A stretch of DNA of 64,000 bases from Leucosporidium creatinivorum. Taxonomy: Eukaryota; Basidiomycota; Microbotryomycetes; Leucosporidiales; Leucosporidiaceae. A program made the translations under genes and the position numbers. A model generated the notes under the pieces. The model saw nothing but the letters and a program-made list of their open reading frames with translations, was not told where the DNA came from and searched no databases. Position 1 is the first letter of the stretch. Every line of letters begins with the position of its first letter. The DNA lies in contig BCKL01000010.1 of the NCBI GenBank assembly GCA_001600635.1, positions 212,747-276,746 on the forward strand, read 5' to 3'. Positions 9,111 through 21,836 of this stretch are shown here, in pieces.

Positions 9111-12100
9111 ATGCGGTTCCCGTGGTGGATCCCACTCCTCCTCAGCTACTCGCCTGCATTACTCGCTCAGCCAGAAGCGGGGGCTTCGACGCCCGCAACC
9201 TCCGCGCCCTCACCGTCCGACGACCCAGCGCTCGCTTCTCTCGTTGATGTACCCGAGCAGTCGGTGGTAGCCAACGTTACTCAGCTGCTGAATGCGACTG
9301 CAGAGGCTACAACCCTGCTCACCGACACAGAAGCATCGACCGCCGAATCGAGCGCGTCGGCATCCTCGACAATCGAGCCGAGCACTTCCCAGCCTCCAAG
9401 CTCGACTACAGCAGACGAGCAACCTCCAATTACCGCCGCATCACTTCTCGCGCCTTCCCCAGCCGCCTCCGAAGCCGCAGAATCTCCTACAGCCTCCCTC
9501 GACCCGCTTCCGCCGCCAGCAGACCTGCCTCCCGTGGACGAGCTCCCTTCGCCTCCGCCGGAGTTCCTTTCATTCAACGAATGGAGGGAGAAATACGTCG
9601 TGCTCCCCGACCCTTCGGCGCGTCGAGCGGCCAAGAAGGCAGGCCAGCGCGCCAGGCAGGACGCGCATAACGGAGGAGGGGGAGGCGCCGGCGCTGGAGT
9701 TGGATCGGCATTCGATGGGGATGGAGCAGATTTGGGGAGTCTCTTTACGAGCGAGGATGGCCAGGAAGTGGTTGGAGGCGATGCCGCTAGCTTTGCGCAG
9801 GGAGAGGGCGCCGAGCAGCGCGAGGCTCCTTCGGCGGCGGGCAGGGAGGGCCAGCAGGAGCCAAGCAGGTTCAACGAGCTCGGGCGCGTCGATTCCTCAG
9901 CATCCACTCCCCATTCCACCACCTCGCCGATCCAACCTCTCGCCAACGCCGGCACCGGCGATCCTTCGGACCCCCTCCTTCACCTCAAAGACCGTCCCAA
10001 CTACGCCGCCTTCGTCTGCGCGGCCATGGTTCACCGTTCCTCCCCTCAATCGAAAGGCGCTTCCTCCATCCTCGTCGAGAAGAAGGATCGCTACATGCTC
10101 ACGCCTTGCTCGGCCGAGCCCAAATTCGTCGAGGTCGAGCTCTGCGACGAGATCCAAATCGACACCATCGTCCTCGCCAACTTTGAGCTCTTCTCGAGCA
10201 TGTTCAAGCACTTTGAAGTCACCTGTAGTGTCGACTACCCAGGAAGGCCAGAGACTTGGCACAACTTGGGCCAGTTTCGAGCGCGCAACGCTCGAGGGAT
10301 CCAGGTTCGTTCTCTCTTTCAGTCTCGCTCGCTCGGCCGAGCTAATACCTTCTCTTTCAACAGGTCTTCCGGCCCAACCCCATCCCCAACTTCTGCCGTT
10401 ACGTCCGCATCAACTTCCTCTCCCACTACGGCTCCGAGTTCTACTGCCCGGTCTCGCTCTTTCGAGTGTACGGCTACACCCAACTTGATGCCTGGAGGGA
10501 GTCGGAACGCAAGGCGAAGGAGGAGGAGCAGAGAGCGCTGGCGGCGGCGTTGGCTGGAGAGGACGATGAGGATGAGGAGGACGAGGTGGAGCAGGTGATT
10601 GCGGTGGATATCGAGCGGGTGGAGAGAGAGAAGCGGGTTCAATGGGAGGCGGAAGGAGAGGGGGAGGACAGGAACTCGACAGAAGTCGTGAAGCCGGAGA
10701 CCAAGGAGGACTCGACGACAGCGAGCGAATCGCACACGGTCAGCACTCCGCCGTTCGAACCGGCACCCACGACTTCACCCTCCGTCGCCCTCGACATTGA
10801 ATCCTCCTCTCCCTCGTTGATCGCGACTTCCAACACCGACACCGAGTCGGCCTCGGCTGAGCCAGCAGCAAGTTCGGGCGCCGCCGAGGAGACCTCGACT
10901 TCAACACAGGGCGAGAGCCCCGCTCCCTCGTCGCAACCTACTGAGACGCCCTCCCTGGAGGCCGACCCCTCTCCTCCCGAGCCGACGTCCATTTGGACCT
11001 CGATGGCGGAGTCCCAGTCGAGCGCAGGCTCAGCTTCGTCAAGCTCGGTCGAGCCTTCTTCCGCAGCCGCTTCGAGTTCCTCGGTTTCGGAGCCTTCATC
11101 GACCTTCATCCCCACCTCTTCCATTCCCACCACCACCGGACCCTCCTCAGTCTGTTCCCCTTCGAGCTCCAGCTCCGCCGAACCTGCTCCACTCGCAAGC
11201 TCAGCTTCTTCCACCGCCTCCCCACCCATCAGCAGCAGCTCTCCCTCCCCGCGTCCCACTCCTTCCTCCGATCCTTCTTCACCACCCGTCATCCCAACGC
11301 GCCCCCTCCCCCGAAACGACACCCACATCCCCCGCTCTCCCCTCCCTCCTCCTCCATCTCGCGAGTCCCAACCGGGCGAGTCCATCTACGGCACCATCAT
11401 GAAGCGCCTAGCTTCGTTGGAACATAATCAGACGCTCGCAATGCATTATATCGAGGCGCAGAGCGGGATGCTGAGGGATGCGTTTGGGAGGGTGGAGAGG
11501 AGATTGGGAGACTTGGAGGGAGCGGTGAGTGCTTCGCAGCCAGTTCTCGAGCTTGATGGGATTGAGCTGACGCTTTCACGTTCGTGCAGAGGAACAAGCA
11601 GGACCAGATCTATCGACAGAGCTTGCTCGACTTGGAGAAGCAGCGAGTCGAACTCGAGCGCGAGCGGCTGGCGTTGACCGCTCAGGTCAATCTACTCGCT
11701 CAGGAGGTGCGTCTCGTCCTGACATCTCGCTATCTACTGATGATAAAGCTGATCCTTTACTCTTCATATCTCGCAGGTCCGCATCGAGAAGCGCCTCTCC
11801 ATCGCCCAGCTCATCGGCCTGCTCGCCGTCATCCTCTTCACCGGCTTCACTCGCGGATCTCCTACCTCGCCCTTCCTACATCTCACATCTTTACAAGCGA
11901 TGCGAGTAGCAGCCAAGGAGGACGCGAAGCGTAAAGAGGCAGCTCGGCGGGACGTGGAGCAAACTGAGTCGCCTAGCGAAGGTGAGTGCAGCGCACACCT
12001 TGCCGTCCTCGCTCATTGCCGAACTCACGCGCTGACCTCCTTCCCCATCTTCTAGCTGGTCCTCGGCGCAACCCTTCCTACCGCGCCAACTCGCTTAACA

Positions 12101-13011
12101 CCGCCAAGCTGCCGACCAAACGGCACTCGTCCGGCGCACCAAAAGCCGCTCTTCGACGACACTACGGCACCTCTGGCAACTCGGGAGCTTCCACCGCTAA
12201 AGCTCTCCTCCGCTCGCCGAGGACATGGACGCCTCCACCGCGTCACTCGTCTGCTCCTCCCGAGGATCCTTTCGCCATGAACCTCTCAGCGGCGCTTGAA
12301 GGCACCCCTCTCACAGCGAGACGACGAGGAAGCAAGCAGCCCAAGTACTCTCACCCACCATCGACGAACGGGCACAGCAACAGCGACTCGGTTCTCGGCC
12401 TCGCTATCGACACTCCTTCCTCCTCGTTCGGCACGCCCGTTCCCGCTCGTTCCTCCTCCTCTCACTCTCAGCATCACCCTCATCGACCGTCCTACCTCAC
12501 TCGCATCTCCACCGCCGACGACGCCGATACCGAGCCCTCCGAAATCGGCGGCGATCCGGACGACTATTCAGCGAGCGACAACGCTTCTTCCAACCGAATC
12601 GGAAGGAACGGTCTCCCTTCGGCCTCGATGTTGACCGATACGGACGGAGGCTACCGTACCTACAGCGCCAGCGAGGAGGAAGATGAGGACGAGTCTCGGC
12701 CTGTCAGCCCGCCGAGAAGGGAGGGAGCTTCACCCTTCCTCAAGCCGCCGAGACCGCTTGTAAGGAGGAGACCGGTCAGCTCGCCTGGTACGGGGTTGGC
12801 GGGAGGGGAGAGGGTGCCCTTCCCTACTGAGGGTCGGATGGACGGGGAGGAGCTCGAGAGGGAGCCGGTGGCTATCAGGTTCCCGAGCCCCGAGGTCAAC
12901 TTGCCGTCGCCGCCGCCTGAGCCTGAGATGGAGCTGCCGCCGCCGGTGAATATGGACGGTGCAGACGGGGATCAGAAGGGGAGAGAAGGGAAGGAGACGG
13001 TCGTCGCATAG
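9111..13011 (+). CDS. SLP1: SUN-domain ER membrane protein, SLP1 family
   Basis: In yeast Slp1 works with Emp65 in the ER membrane and protects soluble luminal proteins from degradation. Exons 9111-10304, 10364-11524, 11590-11706, 11777-11981 and 12056-13011 give 1,210 residues in phase. A signal peptide (MRFPWWIPLLLSYSPALLA) is followed by a Ser/Thr/Pro-rich segment, the family's conserved FLSFNEWREKYV motif, and the SUN-like domain with NYAAFVCAAMVHRSSPQSKG, LVEKKDRYMLTPC, ELCDEIQIDTIVLANFELF and FYCPVSLFRVYG. Then come a second Ser-rich stretch, a coiled coil (YGTIMKRLASLEHNQTLAM to about residue 815) and a single membrane helix (IAQLIGLLAVILFTGF). A basic, disordered tail of about 370 residues then faces the cytosol. 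The tail is much longer than in yeast Slp1 (587 aa). Confidence 0.88.
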
Positions 13012-13385
13012 TCTGCATATCGCTGTTTATAGCATGTCGTTCTCGCGTCATTCGCGCAACATTGTATTTCTAGTCATCATGCTCGCCTGCTCGACCGAGG
13101 AGAGAGCAGAGTGAGAGGCAGCGAGCGAGGACTTCTGCGATGTCGAGTTGTCGCGCTCTCGGGGTTCTCTCTCGCACCGCAGCCGCCAGCACACTTCACG
13201 GCACAGCAAGATCACATATCAACAGCAGCTATCAAGCGAGTATTGTAGCGAGCGCGGCGACAGTCCTAGCCAGCAGGTCGGTCACCTCGGCCCCCCTCCC
13301 CAACTCTCCCCGTCTCTCCTCCCTCATCAGTCTCCCGGCACTCATCAATCCTCCTCCGAACCCTCCTCGATCCCTGTCGAACCGC
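13012..13385. other. Convergent intergenic region between SLP1 and an F-box/LRR gene
   Basis: This 374-bp gap lies between two stop codons facing each other and should contain both 3' untranslated regions. I see no gene or RNA in it. Open plus-strand frames that start here (for example at 13140) run antisense through the F-box/LRR gene and are shadows. Confidence 0.5.
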
Positions 13386-15379
13386 TCAATGCCTCCCCAA
13401 CGCGAACCTCACCGCCGCTCCCCACAATTCTCCAACACTCTCCACCCTCCACCCATTCAATGCCAACTCGATGCTCCTCCCCTTACAAACCCCGACGAGC
13501 TCATCGAATTTCTTGCCATCGGCCCAGCCGTCGGAGGTGGAGGAGGGGACGTTGTCGGGGAAGATGCCTGTGAGGTGGAGTGCGAGGAGGGAGGGGAGCT
13601 GCGAGGGGCGGAGGGCGGCGAGGAGAGAAGTGAGGGAGAGCTGGGAGAGGAAGTGGATGCGGAGGAGGTGGAGGTTGGTGGCCCTTCCGTTGGAGGTGAG
13701 GTGAGTGAGGAAGGCGGGAGCCGCGTACTCCGAAACGCCGAGCTCGAGACGACGGAGCGCGGGGCAGTGGGTGATGATGTTCGAGCTACTTTCGTTGATG
13801 TGGTGAAGACTGAGAGCACGGAGGTTGGGTCCCACGAGCGCAAAGAAGCGAGCCCAATGCCCATCCTGCGCATTGATATGGGAGAGGCGAACCTCCCTAA
13901 GGCTCGGGAGGGGCGCGAATCCCCTCGAGTCGAGATCATTGGCGTACTCGACCACTCCCTCGGGAGGGGGGAAGTAGATCTGCGAGTAGAGCTCGAGACG
14001 ACGGAGGGATTGGAGGTTGCCCGCGGGACCGAGGGCGAGGATGAGGGGGTCGAGATTGGCGGCGCCGTGGTGGTTGGGCAGGGCGATACAGAGGGTTTCA
14101 AGGGAGGTGGGGAGGAGAGGGTAGATGTGGTGGTCGGAGCCGCCGGCGCCGAGGGTGAGGTGGCGGAGGGAGGAGAGATGGCTGGAGGAGGTGAGGGGTC
14201 AGCATCACCGAGGCCTGAGAGAGTCGTCGGGGCAACGACTAGACACGGATGGAGAGATCTAGCGAAGACTCACAAGAGCACCTGCTTAATTAGCGCGCCC
14301 GAGTCCCTGCTCTGAGGCTTGTACTCGAACGTCTGGAGGTTGGAACCGATCGTAACGAGCAGGGCTTGGATGTTGGCGGGAGGGACGCCGCCCATGCACC
14401 TGTAGAGTAGCGCGGAGGCAGCTACAGCCCACCGCCCTTCATGGCACACTCACCAGAGCTTCAACTCGCTCAACGTGCCCGCCTGCACCGACTTGTTCGT
14501 CATCCACTCGAGTTTCTCCCCACTCAAATTGGTGAAGATGATCTCGAGCCTCCTCAGTCCCTCCAACAGGAAGTCGGTGCTCGGCGTGTCACAAGTGACC
14601 AACGAGCGATTGGTGATCCTCTCCAACTTCAAGCTCGTAACCTCGGTCGGGACGTCGTCCAGCCTCTTGAGCACGCTGGGCACTCCACCGCTCGCATCAT
14701 CTCCCTGCTGGTCCCCTCCGTCCTCATCCATCGACTCGTATCCCTCCTGCTCGTTCATCGTCGGCGCCAGACGGAACTGACGAAGCGAAGGAGGGTAGCT
14801 GGCGGCGGGAGCTCGGCCGTCGGCGAGGGGAGCGAAGTTGGCGACAGGGGTTTCGAGGGAGATGAGGTTGGGACAGAGACGAAGGATATCGTCCGAGGTG
14901 AGGTCGCTGAAGGTCGCGGGCTCGGCGAAGGCGGAGATGTTGAGGGCTGTTGTGCGAAGGTGGGGCGCGCGCCGAGAAGCGAGTTAGCGAGGCCGGGAAG
15001 CTACAGCTCGTCACGCGGGAGCAGCTGTGCTATCACAAAAGCTCGGTCATGCTACTCGGCTGCAACAAACCCGACTCACTGAGAGAGCGAACTCGCGGTC
15101 CCAGCTCGCGGTTGGCGCGAAGCGAGCGGAGGAGGTTCTGTCCAGCGATAGGGCTCGAGATGACAATGTTGCGGTAGATAATGCGCCTGGGTAGAGGTAC
15201 AGCTCAGCCTGACTGCTCTGTAAGAGGTCAGAGGGCTGCACTCACCTCGTGCACTCAGCGAAGCTCTGGGAGACGAGTTGAAGCGCTACAAGACGGCGGA
15301 GGTCGGACGAGTGGTTGCCTGTAGCAGTACACTCGAGTACGCGCTCGATGAGCTCTGGCGAAAGGGCTGAGAAGGGCAT
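13386..15379 (-). CDS. F-box/LRR protein, sub-family D (member 1)
   Basis: Exons 15379-15246, 15186-15080, 14946-14454, 14399-14274 and 14181-13386 sum to 552 codons in phase (551 aa). The N-terminus is an F-box (MPFSALSPELIERVLECTA .. LQLVSQSFAECTRRIIYRNI). The rest is a curved leucine-rich-repeat type array: ILRLCPNLISLETP, LEGLRRLEIIFTN, LSELKLW, SLRHLTLGAGG, LQSLRRLELYSQIY, LPSLREVRLSHI, PNLRALSLHHI, PALRRLELG and LPSLLALHLTG. This is the layout of FBXL-type SCF receptors, where the LRR surface recruits the substrate. An in-frame ATG at 15439 would add 20 residues. Target unknown. Head to head with the nucleotidyltransferase gene at 15590, about 210 bp away. Confidence 0.75.
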
Positions 15380-15589
15380 GATGAGGTGCAGCAGTCGCTT
15401 GAAGCTCGCCAGTGAGTGGGGAGAGTCGAAGGAGCGCATCGCGCTGTTAGGCCTTCTACACATTACTCGTCCTATTACTCGAGCTTTGAATCGTCTGTAG
15501 CTCGATTTCAAGGGCCCTTGTAGTGTATGCTTAGAACAGCATTACGCTACACCCAGCGACCGCCCTCCCCTCTTCGCTCCCTCTTCGTC

Positions 15590-18394
15590 ATGTCCACCAC
15601 TCCCGCCGCCGCTCCTCCTGCGCTCGCACCGCCTGTACCGAGCAGCGGATCTAATACAGCTTCGCAACAATCTAAACGGCATCGTAATCGCAAGGCGGCA
15701 TCGCAGAAGGCAGCAGCCACAGCGACTGGCGCGTCCGAGACTTCCGGAGCAGCCAAAGCCGAATCGAACGGCGCTGCACGGGTAGAAGGTCATTGGAGGG
15801 GAGGATCAAGTCGAGGAGGAACTACTCGGGGCCGAGGTAGCAGCAGCAGTCGCGGTCGAGGCGGCGGAGCAGCCTCCGCGACGCGAGGCTTCAGCTCCGG
15901 ACGGGATACTACCTCATCAAGCGGCGAGACGGACGATTTGAGACGCCGTTTGGCAGCAGCAGCACCTCGCCCTGCTACCGCGCACATCCCACCTCCTCCG
16001 AGAGTTACTGCACCTTCTACTCGCCGCGATTTCTCGACGACGACGAGGACGGGGTTCGAGGCTCCGAGGATGCAAGGACCGCCGGTGGGCAACCCCCAGT
16101 CGACCAGGAGAGGTCAGGCGAAAGCTAAGGGGAGGCAACCGCCGCTGCAGGGAGGTGGAGGAGGAGGAGAGAAGGCCGCGAGGAATCGGGAGCTGTTGGA
16201 GCGGATTAGGATCAAGGAGGGCGAGGAGGGAGGGTTCAACGAGGAGGTCGAGAGGCTGTACGAGGTGAGTCTTGATAAGAAGCTAGCCCCGAGTTCCGCT
16301 AACACGCTCCCTGGTACCCTACAGGCCCAACGCGCCTCCCCCGAAGCTCTCGCCGCCCGCCAATACCTCATCTCGGAGCTCGAAAACCTCTTCAACCGCA
16401 CCCACTTCCGTTGGGGCCACCCACACAACACCACCCTCAATCCCATCCAAATCGAAGCGTTCGGCTCCGTGCGCTTCGGACTCGCTACGAGCAACTCGGA
16501 CCTCGACCTCTGCCTCTTTGACCCGTATCGGCCGAATGGGTTCGAGGACAAGTGGTTCAGTAGTAAGGACTCGAGTGCGGAGAAGAGCAAGTTGCCGGAT
16601 ATTTATGATATGAGGGTCGTGGGGGCCAAGTTGAAGCAGGCGGGCTGGAGCAAGGTCCATCCTATGTGAGTCTCGAGCGCTCGACGCTGTTTCCTTCTCG
16701 ACCTTTCTTTCCGCAACGTTCCTTCTCGCTATAATCCGAGGCCATCAACCACCCTGCGCGCGGGCTCAAGCTGACCTTTCGCTCTCCGTCTCCTTCGGCG
16801 CCCGCTCGCTCCCTCTTCTCCATCGCAGTCCCTTCGCCGGCGTCCCCATCGTCAAGTTCGAAGCTCGGATCGGCAACCAACTCATCCAAGCAGACATCAA
16901 CACCAACGAACGACTCGGTAAGCTTCACTCCTCAATCTCGGCGCTCTCTCGAGCCTCCTCGCTGACCGCTGTCTCTCCCCCTCACCCCACAGGCGTCCTC
17001 AACTCCCGCCTCCTCAACGCCTACTGTTCCCTCCACCCCTCGATCCGACCCCTCTGCGTCTTCCTCAAATTCTGGGCCTCCCAACGCGACCTGAACGATC
17101 CCTCTGGCCAATTCGGGCCCGTCACCCTCTCCTCCTATACGCTCATCCTGCTCGTCGTCGCCTACCTCCAACATATCGACCTCGTCCCCAATCTCCAAGA
17201 CCCGAAGTTGATAGAGAAGATGGGCACCGAGCGACGGAGGTTCTTTAGTACCCCGAAGGCGAGGTTGAGGAGGGGCAAGATGCAGGGGGTGAAGGGGAGT
17301 ACGGGGTGGGATGTCACGTTTGTGGAGCCTACAGAAGGGGAGCAGGGCGAGGGGCTGAAGGAGCTGGGATGGGAGGTCAAGGCCGTCGAGTTGACGGAGT
17401 TGGCGAAGGGGTTCTTTGAGTATTATGCTGGGGAGGGGGAGGGAGCGTTCAACATGCATGAGCAGGTCGTGAGTATCAAGAATGGTGCGCCGATGGTCAG
17501 GAGGAAGAAGTTTGGTGGAGTGAGGGAGGAGTGGGAGAAGGAGCAAGAGGCGATCGCGGTGAGGGAGAGGATTAAGCGCTTGAGGAAGGGGAAGGGCTTG
17601 CCTTCGGCGTCAGTGGATGGAGGAGAGATCTCGGCGCAGGAGCAGAAGAGGCAGGAGGATGAGGACGACCTACTCGCCGCTTTCGCCCAGGAGCCCACCT
17701 CGGACCCTTCCTCCGCCATCGACCCCGACCTTGTTCTCGACCTCGAAATCCCTCCCGAGCCGGAAGACGTCCGCGACGCTTCTCGGTCCTCTTCACCCCT
17801 CCTTTACGACTACGCCGATTTCGAGGAACCAGGGATCTGGAGTAAGAGGCCTTTGGTCGTGCAGGATCCGTTCGACCTGACGAGGAATACGGCGGGCAAC
17901 ATCGAGGAGGATGTCATCGAAGCTCTGCAGTCTGTACGTCTCCTCTTCCTTCCTTGTCTCTCTCCCCTTCCTCGACTGACCCGGCCCTACATCTGCAGCA
18001 AATGGCCCGCGCCTACCGTCTCCTCTCCTCCTCCCCTCCCGCCTCCCTCGCCGTCATCTGCTCCCACATCTCCACCGAGGCAGAGTACCGCTCCCTCCAC
18101 GAACGTCGCAAGAATTGGAGGAAGAACAAGATCAAGAAGCTGGTGGCTGAGCGGACGAAGGCGACTGGAGGTGGGAGGGAAGCGGCGGCGCTGAAAGCCG
18201 AGGTGGTAGTAGGGAGCGAAGTGGAGCTCGACGAGATGGCCGTGGCGGCAGCGCTGGAGGAGCACTTTGCGGCACTGGATCTGAGGCCTGGGGAGACGAG
18301 GGAGGTAGTGCAGGAGCTGCATGGGGAGGGAGAGGAGGACGACTTCACCGCTGCTTTCGCCGAGGAGGATGAGGACGGCAGGCCGGTCGCTTAG
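15590..18394 (+). CDS. Cid1/Trf-type nucleotidyltransferase (poly(A) or poly(U) polymerase-like)
   Basis: This is a non-canonical terminal nucleotidyltransferase that adds A or U residues to RNA 3' ends and so marks RNAs for decay or processing. Exons 15590-16264, 16325-16665, 16829-16917, 16993-17933 and 17999-18394 give 813 aa in phase. The N-terminus has Arg/Gly (RGG-like) repeats typical of RNA binding. The catalytic core starts with FGSVRFGLATSNSDLDLCLF (GS motif and DxD pair), then AGVPIVKFEARIGN with a third acidic position in QADINTNERLG, then the central domain (PLCVFLKFWASQRDLND, VTLSSYTLILLVVAYLQHI). The PAP-associated part has LGWEVKAVELTELAKGFFEYY and VVQDPFDLTRNTAGN. An upstream in-frame ATG at 15527 would add an Arg-rich leader that could act as a mitochondrial presequence. 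Substrate (U or A) cannot be decided here. Confidence 0.85.
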
Positions 18395-18719
18395 CTGGGC
18401 ATGTCGGGTTACGAGGGGATTTGTAGTGTATAGGTATTGCAGCACGCATCGGATTTGGCAGCAGTTCTTCGAGCTCTGTGGTGCAGAGGGCTCGAGAGGG
18501 CACAGCTGCTCGGCGCCGTGCTGTGCAAAGGAGGTCTCTGTGATCGGAAGGACGCTTCGGAGGAGAGGGGGCTTCTACTTGACCTTGCTGCTCACCAGCG
18601 AGGACTGCAGCCCCCGAGTTGCTGCAATTGCTCGCCAGTGTTCAGCTCCCTCTCGCCGCGCCTCTCTCCCTCCTCCCACACCGTCGTCTCGTCTCGTCAC
18701 TTCGCTTCGACCGCTCGAG
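18395..18719. other. 5' flank of an F-box gene, similar to the flank of a paralogue
   Basis: These 325 bp separate the nucleotidyltransferase stop from the next F-box start. The last 60 bp or so (pyrimidine-rich, with TCCTCCCACA and CGTCGTCTCGTCTC then TCACTTCGCTTC) closely match the sequence just upstream of the minus-strand F-box gene at 31587. I see no other gene in the gap. Confidence 0.55.
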
Positions 18720-19456
18720 ATGGATCACCAAGAGACGGAAGGTGCCTCTACTACCGCCAGCATCACCCTGCCGCCCGAGATCTGGCTCGACATCCTCGCT
18801 CGCTGCTCCTACTTTGATCTGAAGAAGCTGCAGAGGGTCAGCAGGGCGTTCAATGAGGTCGGCAAGGTGCGCAGCGGACCTGAAGACTACTCGAGCTGCT
18901 CTCAGAGCTCATGCGTCGCTTTCAAACCCTACAGGACCCCGCCCTCGACGGCGCTCTCTTCCGCTCTCAGCCTCAACTTTCGCAACTTCCTACGGCCCTG
19001 CGCCCTACCACTCACCCTATCTTCGACGAGGTGAATCTTGTCGCCAGGAAGGCTGAGCACATCGTCGGATTTGGGAACGCAGGAAGGACCTACGTCGTCG
19101 CCGAGATGCAGAACCTTTGCAGCGAGTTCGCGACCTACCCCTCGGGCAGCAGGCTCGGTCTGAGAGGCTTGGGGCGTGGAGGAGAGATTACCAACAGCGA
19201 TGGGAAGGGAGTCACCGTCGGACAGATCCTACACAAGGCCGTCGAGCTCTGGAACGCCCCTCGCCTCGATAAGGACCACCCTGCCGCCTACATCGTACAT
19301 GTCGGCGACTTCGGAACTCGGGTCGAGTACGACAACCCTTCGTGCATCGACTTCCTCTTTGAGCACTCGGTTCACGTCTACTTTGAGGGTTGGCGCTCGT
19401 GTGAGGTCGATGACATTGGATGCATCGTCCTCGACGCTCACGGGTTCGGCTCGTGA
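18720..19456 (+). CDS. F-box protein, sub-family A (member 1)
   Basis: Exons 18720-18866 and 18935-19456 give 222 aa in phase. The F-box is LPPEIWLDILARCSYFDLKK followed by LQRVSRAFNEVGK, with the intron exactly at its end. The C-terminal part starts DGALFRSQPQ and TTHPIFDEVNLV. Its body has EFATYPSGSRLGLRGLG and GKGVTVGQILHKAVELWNAP, the hallmark of sub-family A (others have VTYPSS..RL and G.TI..LL.AVVD.W). It ends FEGWRSCEVDDIGCIVLD. I do not recognise this C-terminal domain from a named family. The inferred role is substrate recognition in an SCF ubiquitin ligase. The closest relative in the window is the gene at 30733-31587, which also shares 5' flanking sequence. Confidence 0.75.
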
Positions 19457-19826
19457 AGTAACAGTCCAGTACGTTCACCTCTCGTGTTTGATTGCTGTAT
19501 TTGGTCCTGACCCGCTGACCCCCTTGCATGTCTGCAGAGGCCGACGAAATAGCTGGACGTCAAGCTCGGCGATGCACCGTTTACGCTTACTTTCGCTTTG
19601 GGGTGGAACGACGAGGTTGTCTCGCTCATCATAGGGGTACGAGAAGAAAGAAGATGTAATAAATGTCACACGCGCTGAGAGCATTTTGATGAGAACCGAG
19701 CAAAGGAGCTTGTGACATTTGCCGAGCAGATTAGAGACGGCAAATAATAGCAGCGGATCGCCTGCTGCTCAACTCAATGCTGCTCATCTACTCATATTAT
19801 TTTGGACAAGTGTATGTGTGCGGTCC
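19457..19826. other. Convergent intergenic region, F-box gene and polygalacturonase
   Basis: 370 bp between two facing stops. It is slightly more AT-rich than the rest (near 19650-19680 and 19780-19805), as expected for 3' ends. I see no gene, RNA or repeat. Confidence 0.5.
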
Positions 19827-21836
19827 TCAAGCCGCCGACCATCCCTGCAAACGTTGCTTCAGCTCTCGGCGCTCGCCCCTTCTCTCCGAAGCGACGACTT
19901 ACAGTAATCTTGGCGTTCTTGACCAATCCCTTCGATCCACCACTCGTGCTTAGCTTCGACCAGTCCCAGGTGCCCGAGCACGAGGTCGAGCCGCACCTGC
20001 AAAGCGGCGTGAGAGCTCGTTAAGCAATCGTCGAGGAAGCAGAAGCTTCGAGACTTACAGAACGTAGACCTGCTGAGCCTTGCTACCGACCTGAACTGTC
20101 GATTGGGCCCCGGTGAAGTTGATATTTTTGATCGAAACGGTGTTGGAGGCTGAGCCGGTGGCGCCTTCGTTGGTGTAGTCTGCTCGGCGATAGATTAGCT
20201 TCGCTTCGCTGGGCTGAGAGGTCAAACAGAGGGCTGCACTGACCTTGCTGGATGACAACACCGTACTTGTTAGCGTTTGTGACCTGTGTGAGGGTGGGAA
20301 AGACGGGAGAGAGCGAGCACAGTCAGCTCGGCGGGGAGCACTCGTCGAGCGCCGAGCCGTGACGTACAGTGTTGCCGCTGTAGGTGATGTCGGAGACGGA
20401 AGCATCTGTAGCGCCAACGTATGTCTTGATACGGAGACCCTGCTGCGAGTTGGTGACGATGTTGTTGCTGGAAGAAGAGGATCGGTGAGCTTCCGCCGTC
20501 GGCGAGCAGGGAAGGGGAGGAAGGAAACTCACCTGATGGTCACACCCTTGACATTCTTACCGCTGGTACAGGACGGAAGTGGGTCAGCATGTGTACCAGT
20601 TGAGCTCAGACAAGAGGAAGGTAGACTTCGGAGGCAAGTCGGCGCTCAGGCAGCGAGCGTTGAGTTCAGCCAAACTCACGTCTTGATAGAGCCAACCGAG
20701 ATGCCATGGCCTCCGTTGCAGGTGTTTGAGTCGAAGATGAGATTGGTGGCGTCATTGATGGCGATGCAGTCCTGCGAGACCGAGGGAGAGAAATTTCGGC
20801 GGAGGTCAGCTCTAGCTGAGCATCGGCTGTCCCTCGAATTCCCTAAGCTTTTTCGGCCCCAAGATCAAGAAGCAGCTACTCACATCCTGATTGTCAATCT
20901 TCGAGTTCTTGATGGTGAGGGAGGTCGAGCCCGAAACGTCAAAAGCATCGGTGTTGTGTCCAAGGCTGTTCTTGTTGCCAGCTGCAACGTCGACCGTGAT
21001 ACCAGACATGATCAAAGCAGCCGGGTTGGCGACGGAGAAGCCTTGAACGGGCTGATTCTGTGTGATAGAGAAGCGGAAGGACGTCAGCAGCGAGCAGCTC
21101 GGCGATGGCGCTTGATGGTCGAGTGCGGAGGCAGGGGACTGACGAGGAGGTACACGTTACTCATAGTGCCACTGATCTTGACTTTGAACATCGGCCTGGG
21201 CTTGGTGCGGCCGCCGTTGCTTCCCTTTGGTCGGAAGAGGAAGAGGTCAAGCGTCGCCGAGGAAGCGCCGAGGTGAGCTCAAACTCGCCTTGCCATCCCA
21301 CCAGTACGCTCCATTTCCGTCCATCTTGTGTCCATTACCGTTCCAGGTGATGGAGGTGCCGGCAACTATCGAGAGAGAGCATCAGCAGCGCCGACAAGGA
21401 GGGAGTCACGAGTTCGGCGTACCCTGCATGAGAGGGCCAGCCCAGTCCTTGCCCGTTCCGAAGGTGATGTCGCCGACTGCAGATGGACTGGAATGTTAGC
21501 TGTATTGTATTGGAGCAAGAGCTGTAGCGGCTGCTCACGGACGTTGACGACCGTGCCGTCAAGAAGGGCGAGGTCAAAAGTCTTGCCGGCAGGGACCGTG
21601 AAGGACTTGATGTTGATCTGCAGGGTACTTGTAATTAGCTAGCTACTTCGTACCACATAGAGAGCTATACTCGCAGTCTTGCACTTGACCGCCGCGGCGA
21701 CATCGTTGAGAGAAGCGATAGTGCCGGTGCAGGAGGCCCTCCTTTGCAAGGCGAAGCGCGAGGCGTCATCTGCTACCACCAAGGTGGCGAGTCCTACCAC
21801 CGAGATGAAGAGCGATTGAAAAGCCGAATGGTGCAT
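19827..21836 (-). CDS. Endo-polygalacturonase, glycoside hydrolase family 28 (secreted)
   Basis: This enzyme hydrolyses alpha-1,4 bonds of polygalacturonic acid in plant pectin, outside the cell. It starts at 21836 with MHHSAFQSLFISVVGLATLVVA, a clear signal peptide, then a likely propeptide cleaved after the RR pair before ASCTGTIASLND. Many short introns (around ten) cut the gene. The GH28 active site is intact: NTDAFDVSGS, DNQDDCIAINDATN, GGHGISVGSIK and RIKTY in a right-handed parallel beta-helix. The C-terminal part reads QVYVLCGSTSCSGTWDWSKL, and after a last intron GWSAA and stop (TGA at 19829-19827). The length of about 370 residues is normal for the family. Cysteines near the end would form the usual disulfides. 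It implies plant-tissue contact or scavenging of pectin. Confidence 0.92.

Noticed and set aside
10639-11385. Minus-strand open frame of 248 codons, Glu/Gly-rich
   Set aside because: Mirror of the Ser/Pro-rich segment of SLP1; composition explains it.
13140-14315. Long plus-strand open frame (391 codons), Glu/Gly/Val-rich
   Set aside because: It is antisense to exon 5 of the minus-strand F-box/LRR gene, whose product has clear leucine-rich repeats and spliced exons in phase. High GC keeps the opposite strand open.
20245-21276. Plus-strand open frame of 343 codons
   Set aside because: Antisense to the polygalacturonase gene and running across its introns; no domain.
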